From Amphimedon queenslandica (Eukaryota > Porifera > Demospongiae > Haplosclerida > Niphatidae), in NCBI RefSeq assembly GCF_000090795.2, contig NW_003546249.1, positions 622,735 through 686,734 on the forward strand: a DNA stretch of 64,000 bases, written 5' to 3'. How positions within the stretch are numbered: position 1 is the stretch's first letter; each line of letters begins with the position of its first letter. Positions 55,796 through 64,000 of the stretch are shown here, piece after piece. The notes below the pieces were generated by a model. That model saw only the letters and a list, made by a program, of their open reading frames with translations. It did no database searches and was not told the DNA's origin. The position numbers were made by a program, and so were the translations under genes.

Positions 55796-57245
55796 GAGTG
55801 ACTGTACAGTATTATGAATGAGAGCAGACTGTACTGTGTTACGAATGAGAGCAGACTGTACAGTATTACAAATGAGGGCAGACTGTTCAGTCTTACGAAT
55901 GAAAGCAGACTGTACAGTTTTACAAATGAGAAAAGACTGTGCAGTACTACGAATCAGACTAGACTGTATAGTATCACGAATGAGTTCAGGCTGTACAGTA
56001 TTAGAATGCGAGAAGACTGTACATTAAAGTAAATGAGACTAGATGGTACAGTATTACGAATGAGACCAGACTGTACAGTAATACGAATGAGACCAGACTG
56101 TACAGTATTACGAATGAGAGGAGGCTGTACAGTATTACGAATGTGAGAAGACTGTACAGTAAAACAAATGAGACCAGATGGTACAGTATTACGAATGAGA
56201 TCAGACTGTACAGTATTACGAAAGAGCCCAGACTCTACAGTATTACAAATGAAATCAGGCTGTACAGTATTATGAATGAGAGAAGACTGTACTGTAAAAC
56301 AAATAAGACTAGATGGTACAGTATTATGAATGAGATCAGACTGTACAGTATTACGAATGAGATCAGACTGTACAGTATTACGAATGAGACCAGACTGTAC
56401 AGTATTACAAATCAGAGCAGGCTGTAAAGTATTACAAATTAGAGAAAACTGTACAGTATTACGAATGAGAGAAGACTGTACAGTCTTACAAATCAGACCA
56501 AGACTGTATAGTATTACAAATGAGACCAGACTGTTCAGTATTACGAGTGAGAGAAGACTGTACAGTATTACGAATGAGAGAAGACTGTACAGTATCACAA
56601 AAGAGACAAAACTGTACAGTATTAAAAATGAGACCAGACTGTACAGTATTACGAAAGAGACCAGACTGTACAGTATTACGAATGAGACCAGTATTACGAG
56701 TGAGTGAAGGCTGTACAGTATTACGAATGAGACGAGACTGTACAGTATTACAAATGAGATGAGACTGTAAGTATTATGAATGAAACCAGACTATAGAGTA
56801 TTACAAAGGAAACAAGATGGTAGAGTATTACAAATGAGACCAGACTGTACTGTGTTACAAATGAGACCAGACTGAACAGTATTATGAGTGAGAGACGGCT
56901 GTACAGTATTACGAAGGAGAGCAGGCTGTTCAGTAGTACGAATGAGACCAGACTGCACAGTATTACGATTGAGAGAAAGCTGTACAGTATTATGAATGAG
57001 CGTACGCTGTACAGTATTATGAAAGAGACCAGACTGTACAGTATTATGAATGAGACGAGACCGGCTCTACAGTATTATGAGTCGGACCAGGCTGTACAGT
57101 ATTACGAGTAAGAGAAGGCTGTACAGTATTATGAATGAGCGCAGGCTGTACAGTATTATAATGAGACCAGACTGTACAGTGTTATGAATGAGGCCAAGGC
57201 CAGGCTCCACAGTATTATGAGTCGGACCGGGCCATACAGTATTAT
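55796..57245 (+). repeat. 27-bp minisatellite, about 54 units
   Basis: Unit GACTGTACAGTATTACGAATGAGACCA, with variants (GAGATCA, GAGAGAA, AAAACAA, TATGAAT). The period is 27, i.e. 9 codons, which keeps frames open on both strands and creates repeat 'proteins' such as NETRLYSIT and MRPDCTVLR. Those are by-products. The TGTACAGTATTACG core is partly palindromic (TGTACA). A few units have insertions or deletions, so there is more than one register. Confidence 0.95.
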
Positions 57246-58660
57246 GAGACTGTACAACGGTGTAGTATGGGCTGATATTTGAGCAAGCAAGGCTGAGCCT
57301 GATAGATGAACAACCGTACAGAACGGCTGATAACCGACTGAGACCTGTAAAAAGGTACAACAGGCATATACGGACTGATAGGCAAGGCAGTGACTCCTAA
57401 TGAGACATGAGTAGCAGCGGTGAGATGAGAATCAGTAGCAGCAACACAATGTTGTTAGCTATTCAGAGAATTGATGACACAAACAGCAGTTTCAAAGACC
57501 AAGTGAGTAAGTGACAAGACAAGTGTGTCGTGTCCACTTTATAACTGCACATGCGAATGCGCGTGCATAGTCAAAATACGATTGCAATAAAAGTAGGAGT
57601 GGGCGGGGGACAAAAAACAAGTAATTGAAGCCACGTGGCCTAATCATAGATATTATAGACTACGTAACTGGGATAGAAAACTGATCAAGTGATCCCATAG
57701 ATATGAATTTAATTAGGCATGGACACTGTTTTAATGCTCAAATGTTGCAGAAAATGTAGCACTAGGAGAGCTTCTCTGTCACTTTCTTCAAGAATAGAAC
57801 GATATTTACAGGTAGTAAATAGTTAGTTATACTCATGTATGGACATTATGATATGTCCAGTAAATACTTGTCATAGCATATGCTGTAGCTGCTAGATGGC
57901 TTAGCTTTTACACTGGCCTTGCATGAACATAATGGTTCTCCCTCTCACACAAACTTAACATTGGTAGTTCCTTTACTATAGCTTATAATAATATTACATA
58001 TGTAGCTTAATTTTGTGTACTTAAACTATTAAAATAAATATTACAATTCTACCAAAGCTTACAACAAACATAACAAAAAAGCCTATAGTGCTGGTTGGTT
58101 GTACCTCTACTATAAAAAGTACAACATAAAATGAAATCAATAATCATACACCAAAAGTTCCTTATATAGCATATGTTCGAGGCCTATTGACACCTGAGCT
58201 ACACCCAGTACAAGCTAGCAAAAATCACTTGATTGTGTAGAGTCTATGAATACATTTACACTGTACATGTAGGATGCCAAGAAACGTTTGACTTATAACC
58301 AGAGAAAAAGCCTATGTTTAATACTTTCCATAAAATTTATCTAAATGAAAAAACATTTAAAATTCCTGAAATTTCAGAAAAAGTCACAGCAACGGGGCTA
58401 CCAACAGAATGGATACAACAACCAACCAATGACGACACATTACTGTGGTTCACACTTCCTGTTTCTTCACTAATAAACGTTCAAATTAATGAATCACTAG
58501 ATGTAACAATAAAAGTAGACTGTCATGAACAGATGGGAGAGAGTTTGAGTTGCATCTCCAGCAGCATTGAAAGTGTCAGCAATATATATTTGAAATATTG
58601 TTCCGTATTAGTAAACAGCATATTTGCAAAGGAAACACAATTGAAGAGTTTGCTTCAGCC

Positions 58661-59193
58661 CATAGGGGTAGGAACAGGGGGGGAGGAGGGGCTTAAGCCC
58701 CCCCAACTTTCATTGAAGGGGGGCTTAGCCCCTCCAACTTTAAGTGATATACATGTATTACTATTATCAACACTATAGACTTTAGTTTAGGTAATGCTTA
58801 TATGTGTGCATATTGTGTGATGATTCATTTCATAAAACAATTAATACAATCTAGCTTCTAAGAACACACTAGTTTTTTCAGAAAACACAGGCTTCAACAT
58901 TAGCTTTAGCTGAGCGTAGATTTTCAATGTTAAGGAGATTAAAAAACTACTTGTGCTCCATAATGTCACAGGAGCGTCTTAATCATGTAGTTATTTAGCA
59001 TACTCAAAGAATTTACAGACGATTTATACATCGAGGACATTGCAAAGGAATTCGTTACATTTAATGAGCATAGATGCAAAAATTATGGACAATATTAATT
59101 TCAGTACAATGATCAATTGTTAAATCATGCTCCTATGATTTCCAATAAATAATACCTTAGCCCCCCAACTTTTAGTTTGTTCCTACCCCTATG
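58661..59193 (+). mobile_element. non-autonomous hAT with transposase C-terminal remnant
   Basis: Perfect 16-bp inverted ends CATAGGGGTAGGAACA. Flanks CTTCAGCC (58653-58660) and CTTCAGTC (59194-59201), 7 of 8. Inside, near 58895-59060, lies LALAERRFSMLRRLKNYLCS then MSQERLNHVV, the hAT dimerisation domain (family: S...ERxFS-x-L-x-x-x-K...RL). So it is an internally deleted copy of a coding hAT. The subterminal region has C- and G-runs in inverted order. Confidence 0.92.
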
Positions 59194-62100
59194 CTTCAGT
59201 CATATATAAAGAAACACCTAAAGAAATGAGAATAGATAGGTACATTTGCACTTTAAAATCTTAATACATTATTTGTACAGGATACAAAATTTTCTACAAT
59301 AAATGCACCGTATTATGTACAAAAGGACATTCTTACTGTCCATCGTGTACACAAAAAAATCAAAGTATCGAGTATACGTATGTCACGTTTTAAAAAATTT
59401 AAAAACAATCAAAAATGTTTGCTACAGCAACAGTCAAATATTCTGTACTTTCAAAGAAGCAAATGATCAAGAGAACAAAAAATCTACACAACGAACACAA
59501 AAATGACCATCACGATTTTATACAAATCATTACAAAAGGGGAAAATAAAATTGTGAAAACTTCTTTATAAAGACTATTTTGGGAGCAAAAAGCTGAAGCT
59601 GCCAAGAAAGCATCCCTAGGAATGAGATGGCAGCCCTTATGGTAAGGTGGTGCATCTTATTATGCCACCATTCTCCAAAGGCATATGAAACTATGTGCCA
59701 CTGTGCCCTTTACAGAGAACACTTCAGGAATACACCCACCATATCAAAGCAAGGCCTGGTTTCTCTGATGAAGTGAATCAACAAATATGTAATGCTGCTC
59801 AAATATCAAGTATTGAAGGAAAAGAGAGATATTCAGTTTTATTGATTGATGAGATGTACAGTAGGGAAAACTTGGCATTTCATAAACACAGGGGTAAATA
59901 ACAATATTTATCAAAATCACATGTACACGTATGTCATCTTGTGCTTGTAGGTAACCTTATTGGCTTCACTTACCCAGGTGATACTACGTCGCAACTGAAT
60001 ATTCTCGAGGAGTCATTAACATCACGAGAAGACCCATCCTTTCCAACACAGCTACTGCCAAACTCAATGATGACTATAATGGTCAAAAGTCTCTTCCAAT
60101 TTAAAGTTTCCATATGCTTACTTCTCCACCAAAATGTATTAGGATAAAACGTTTGATCCCTTGTAGCAAGCAGTTGACACACTAGAAAGATGCAGATTTA
60201 AGGAAACATTATTCCTTCTAAAATTGAATTAAGCCTGACAAAATAGTTAATGGATTCAACATCACATGGAGCATATTAACAGCCACGACTCCAAAAGAAA
60301 GCTTATCAACAAAAGACCTAATTCTTTTGACAGTACAGATACAAGTTTTTTCATTTTGTCCGATCCTCCTTACCCAATGAAAACCACACGTAATTGCTGG
60401 GCTTCTCAGTCAAGAAATATTGGTGCAAGTTCATCTTTTTTGTATGTCATGAATACAATGCGTAGAATGAAAAGAAAATATCATGGGAACACCTAAAGAA
60501 GATATATGGTAAATGTCAATCTGAGTGGCTTAGCTCTATTGCCTTGTGAGCACCTCCACTTAGATTCTTAAACAAATATGTGAGTAGATTTGGCTGCTCA
60601 TGTATAATATATAATTAATATTCAAGTAATAATAATGATCATACTCATATAGGTTCTCAGTGAGACAGTTTCAACTGCTCTATTAAAAGTATGTGAAGAA
60701 GCCAAAGAAGTGCCATATTTATCAATGTTTTCCATAAGTATTTGGACTGCTTAAATGTAAAGAACTTAACTGATGGAAAAACAAATAGAAAAATATTTCA
60801 AGATCCTCATTGCTCAGGAACTGACTTTAGGCTGAAGGTAGATTAAATCAAATTAATTGTAGCTAATTTTTCAAAAATGATTATCATAGTGGTTGCAGGA
60901 AACATTTGTTCCATACCTTGATGAATGAGGGGCAGAAGTTGATGCTATCAATGGTCTGACTTGTAAACAAAAGGAACAGATGTTATAAGCAAAGAAACAA
61001 TTGGAGGACTGAAAATAACAAATACAGTATGTGCACTGTTGCTTATCAAATTTATAATTTCTTGTACAGCTAAATCATTTATTGAACTAGTGAAATAATT
61101 TTTACTGTTCAAGGGGTTCAATTCTTTTTAAGTCGTAGACTTTGCCAAGACCCCATGGAACAGTTTTTTTGATATCAACAACAAATCAGGAGGACACATG
61201 ACAATACGACTGTGAATGATTTTGAGAGAAACACAAGCACTCCATGCTGTAGATTTTTTTTTGGGCCTCAGTTAAATGTAACTCTAGATGGAATGAAGAG
61301 TTAAATAGCACAGACAATGAAATGTATTCACTTCCCAAAAGAAAGAAAAAGAGGAAAGACCAGTATGTATGTCTATACATGCATTAAATAAATATAAAAT
61401 GCTACGTGTAGGTACTGTCGATGAATCTTTAGCTAAATCTCCTACCACTTATAGTGTTACTAACATTCATTTATCAGACATCACTATTACAGCTACAGGT
61501 AATCATGATAAAACAATAGCTAGTTATTATTATTATTATTATTTATTATTATTTAACACTTTACAGGTGTAGTAAAAGAGAGATAGAGAAACAGAGGGAA
61601 AGAAGGAAAAGGGGTAGCCTGATGGATATGCAACAGAGAAGCTGCATACCAATATAAATAAGAGTATAGTGTTTAATTAATAATTATTATTATAGAACCT
61701 TGTGACATTATTCTGGAGGAAGTTAGGAAATAAAGGCACACTCAATTGCAATTGCCAACAGTACACTCACCAAAGCAACAGAAGCTTTTCTCACTTAGGT
61801 GAAGTCTCCTTATCCTTTTGATTTTATTAAGTTTTCTTAATCTCTCACTTCAACTCTTCATGCTTCTCTAAAAAGAGTGTACAAGCTGAGAGGAAGTACA
61901 AATGCGTACAATGTCATGCTTTATGTACTTCATTTACGTTTCATTCAACGTGGAACGTGTTCCTTCTTATGGCAATATCTTTTTAATTCAGGTCCTACAT
62001 TTTACCACCACGTAACACCAGTTATTATGTCATTTGGTGTATCAGAAGTACAACAAGTTACAGCGACCTGATTTGCCAACAGAAGTACCCTGCCCATTGA

Positions 62101-62469
62101 AGAATAAAATGCTGTTTGGTATGTTTCAGGATATGTGTGTAGAAAAATAATAAACAACCTATCTAAATCTACCCACCAAAATGAAGAAGAGCCGTCTTTA
62201 TTCATGACTGTAACTGCAGGGAGGGAAACGGAAGAACTAGGAACTGAAAAATGGCTAAACATGATAGATTGAGGAGGTTTATAGTTAATGACAACACTTA
62301 TCACTTCTTTTATCAAGTGGAGATGTGCTTAAGAGAGTTCTTCAACTTGAAAAGAGTTGTGAGCAGAGGTCTTCTAAACTCCAAGGTGAAGATTATTGAA
62401 TCAATTTCTAGAAGTGAAGCACTGCTACACATGTGGCATATAATGAAATAAAGAAAACAACTTACTTCT

Positions 62470-62769
62470 CATTGCATAGGCGGTTCCAGGCCCGGGCTGT
62501 GCCTGGGTAAATTTTGGTTGCTCAAGTTGTCAAATTACTTAAATCCTGGACTCTTGCATCACTACCAAGCCTTTTAACAAAGTTTTCTAGCCCCCTACCA
62601 CGATCTCAGCAGTTTCCAGTGCTATAAGAAGCCATGATATGTCAGAAGTACCAGTATGCTTCAGAGTATCTTGACCACACCCATAATTCAAGGAAGTGAA
62701 GGAAAAAGCTGCTTTATTAACATAAAAAGGGGGTGTGGCAAAAATTGTGGCGCGCTTCTTCCACCCCTG
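62470..62769. mobile_element. hAT MITE, uninterrupted relative of 7762-12928
   Basis: About 300 bp. Left end CATAGGCGGTTCCAGG; right end reverse-complemented CAGGGGTGGAAGAAGCG. Inverted relative to the 7.8-12.9 kb copy, with which it shares ACTTAAATCCTGGACTCTTG then CATCACTA and the CAAGATA...CCACACCCATAA segment. Candidate duplication TACTTCTC/TACTTTCT is imperfect and not exactly adjacent. It interrupts the P transposase before its last exon block. Confidence 0.72.
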
Positions 62770-63146
62770 TACTTTCTAGCCCATGCCACATTTCCAGTCT
62801 GCAACTGCGAATGTCTCATTGACAAATTGTATGAAATAATCAGAGAGTTCATCACACTAAGAGGGTTTTCTTTTGCAACATCCATGGTTCAGTCCTACAA
62901 GAAATTGTCTGGGAAAAACATGCAGAAGAACAAGGGATTCCACGACACTATTTCTAAGATTTAGTAACACTATAATTCCACTGCATTAAGTAAAAAGAGC
63001 TCCTATAGAAGCAGCATATCATTGCTACAAAAGAAGTAAGATCTTTGGCAAAAGTTCCTTTGTTCTAATTAGAGCGCAAATCACAATAGTTGTCCATGTC
63101 ACGTCATCAGTTTTCTATCCCAGTTATATAATATCTTGACATATTA

Positions 63147-63350
63147 ATTATCATTGTACATGTTAATGCTGCCATCAATGCTGTGCGCAGTACATATAAT
63201 TTAATGCTGATGTTGCGCATAATGCTGCCATCAATGCTGTGCACATTATTTAGTTAACGCTTGCTGGCTGATGTTGTGCATTTGAATGATGCTTCCATAA
63301 ATGCTGTGCGCATATTAAATGCTTGCCAGCTGATGCTGCACATCTTTTAT
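63147..63350. repeat. degenerate AATGCTG repeats
   Basis: Irregular direct repeats of GCTGCCATCAATGCTGTGCG and shorter GCTGATGTTG/GCTTGCCAGCTGATG motifs. About four units of unequal length. No coding. Confidence 0.55.
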
Positions 63351-64000
63351 TGATAATTGTTGCAACATGTGCATGTTCAGATTAACAATAGTTGTTTGCA
63401 CATTGGGAATTATTCACATACAGGATGTTATTTCATATTAAGCGGAGTTATGTCTAAAATACATGTGCATGCATATACATACATGTATGATATCCAATCA
63501 GATATATACATTGTACATAGCACCGTTATCATTATTATTTAGAATGTGACATTCATAATTTATAAAGGTACTTATTTGGTCCGAGGACTACAATGTGGTT
63601 TTAAAGAAGAAGGTCTGACATGGAATAATACACAAAAGGTTAAGGGACCTCCTCTTTGTGAGCACATGTATCTTGTTAGCAGTTGGAAATGTATGTTTGT
63701 GACAAGCATAAGGTGTAACATGCATTATGCATTTGCGTGTTTAGTATAGAATATGGTACATGTAGTGGACTATTGATTTGATGATTATCATGCATGAATT
63801 TTATCATTATACAAATAAAAAATTTTAAGGAAAGAAAAGTAGTAGGATTGAATTGGAAAAAAGGAAAGAAAGAAAAGGGTACTGGCAAACTGGTGAGGTA
63901 AAAAATCTTACACAACTGCATAAAAAATAGTACCCAAAATTATTTTAATCATAGATGCTGTAGTTATCCTCAAATTTCTTACTATATGATAACTACTGAT
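63351..64000. other. unassigned stretch
   Basis: No domain recognised. Plus frames 63357-63542 and 63546-63749 and the minus frame 63676-63921 are short and without similarity I know. Confidence 0.4.

Larger units (their letters stand above)
58314..62964 (+). pseudogene. P-element/THAP9-like transposase, broken
   Basis: N-terminal region at 58314-58660 (TATGLPTEWIQQPTNDDTLL, then weak), interrupted by a hAT element. The core at 59700-59900 reads LQEYTHHIKARPGFSDEVNQ, VLLIDEMYSRENLAFHKHRG: P transposases have LxDEMxIxExLVYDKxTG with a catalytic Asp, kept here as LIDEM. Then VGNLIGFTYPGDTTSQLN (59942-60000), FILSDPPYPMKTTRNCWAS (60345-60405, family SDPPHLxKTxRN), VLSETVSTALLKVCEEAKEV (60652-60710), FVPYLDE (60904-60925), LCQDPMEQFF (61141-61170). 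The C-terminus GYVCRKIINNLSKS (62130-62170) and EIIREFITLRGFSFATSMVQ ends at 62964. Introns are likely. No THAP finger was recognised. Stops and shifts make it inactive. Confidence 0.82.
57643..63146 (+). mobile_element. P-element-like DNA transposon
   Basis: Inverted ends: left ATAGATATTATA then TAACTGGGATAGAAAACTGA (57669-57688, with a 7-bp insertion between the parts); right, reverse-complemented, AAGATATTATA directly followed by TAACTGGGATAGAAAACTGA. The GTGA following is shared too. It encloses a P/THAP9-type transposase on the plus strand. Length is about 5.5 kb including two hAT insertions (58661-59193 and 62470-62769). No 8-bp target duplication is certain. The 57246-57642 stretch before it shows no gene. 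Confidence 0.75.

Noticed and set aside
55814-56762. Long frames over the 27-bp minisatellite (up to 214 codons on the minus strand)
   Set aside because: They exist only because the repeat period is a multiple of three; frames are open in several registers and both strands with no domain.
51380-57610. TIR pair around the D-D-E-like gene (CTAGTTCTTTATTGTAATT against CTACTTTTATTGCAATC)
   Set aside because: Needs several gaps and lies in AT-rich DNA; not better than chance by eye.

Overview
This is a eukaryotic window: AT-rich, with short GT-AG introns (52, 52 and 111 nt in one gene), dense decayed transposons and no operons. The transposon mix (copia, gypsy, DIRS/Ngaro-like, LINE, hAT, PIF/Harbinger, pogo, piggyBac, MULE, Helitron-like and P elements together) and the very short introns suggest a basal marine animal. 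A sponge is my best guess, a cnidarian the alternative; the sequence does not prove either. I see no convincing single-copy host gene. Nearly every coding stretch belongs to a mobile element or a multi-copy family, and almost all are broken.

Layout. 0.2-4.8 kb: unrecognised minus-strand ORF debris, then a decayed tyrosine-recombinase (DIRS/Ngaro-type) retroelement with duplicated 3' blocks. 4.9-14.3 kb: one copia element split by nested insertions. A hAT MITE sits in the integrase; a second hAT MITE sits before the reverse transcriptase and itself contains a 4.8-kb PIF/Harbinger element (transposase plus MADF gene), which holds further MITEs and a fold-back. 14.3-16.2 kb: a MITE, unassigned DNA and a terminal-inverted-repeat (TIR) element carrying a tRNA-like segment. 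16.2-26.6 kb: RecQ-like helicase pseudogenes (two head to head), and a 6.4-kb TIR-bounded element inserted in a LINE; it carries a spliced gene of the DUF7869-like family and two inverted arrays of a 123-bp repeat. 26.6-31.2 kb: a weak fragment, a pogo/Tigger transposase (with a 190-N gap), piggyBac and a MITE. 31.9-38.2 kb: a minus-strand LINE with PHD-finger ORF1, endonuclease and RT, split by a pogo element and a hAT MITE. 38.5-47.5 kb: a MULE pseudogene with a complete gypsy element (LTRs, PBS, PPT, 4-bp target duplication) inserted in it. 47.8-51.4 kb: a hAT MITE and a PIF1/Helitron-type helicase with an OTU-like tail and a candidate Helitron 3' end. 51.5-57.2 kb: a minus-strand gene of an unnamed conserved family with a D-D-E-like motif order, followed by about 1.45 kb of 27-bp minisatellite. 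57.6-63.1 kb: a P-element-like transposon with TIRs, itself holding two hAT insertions.

The genes do not form a pathway. What the window records is a stack of insertions: non-autonomous elements repeatedly entering older transposon ORFs. Several junctions (8-bp hAT duplications, a paralogous empty site for Harbinger, host reading frames that continue across the insert) let the order be read directly. The strongest lead for something undescribed is the TIR-bounded element around the DUF7869-like gene, followed by the D-D-E-like family at 51.5-55.2 kb and the TIR elements that carry a tRNA-like core.
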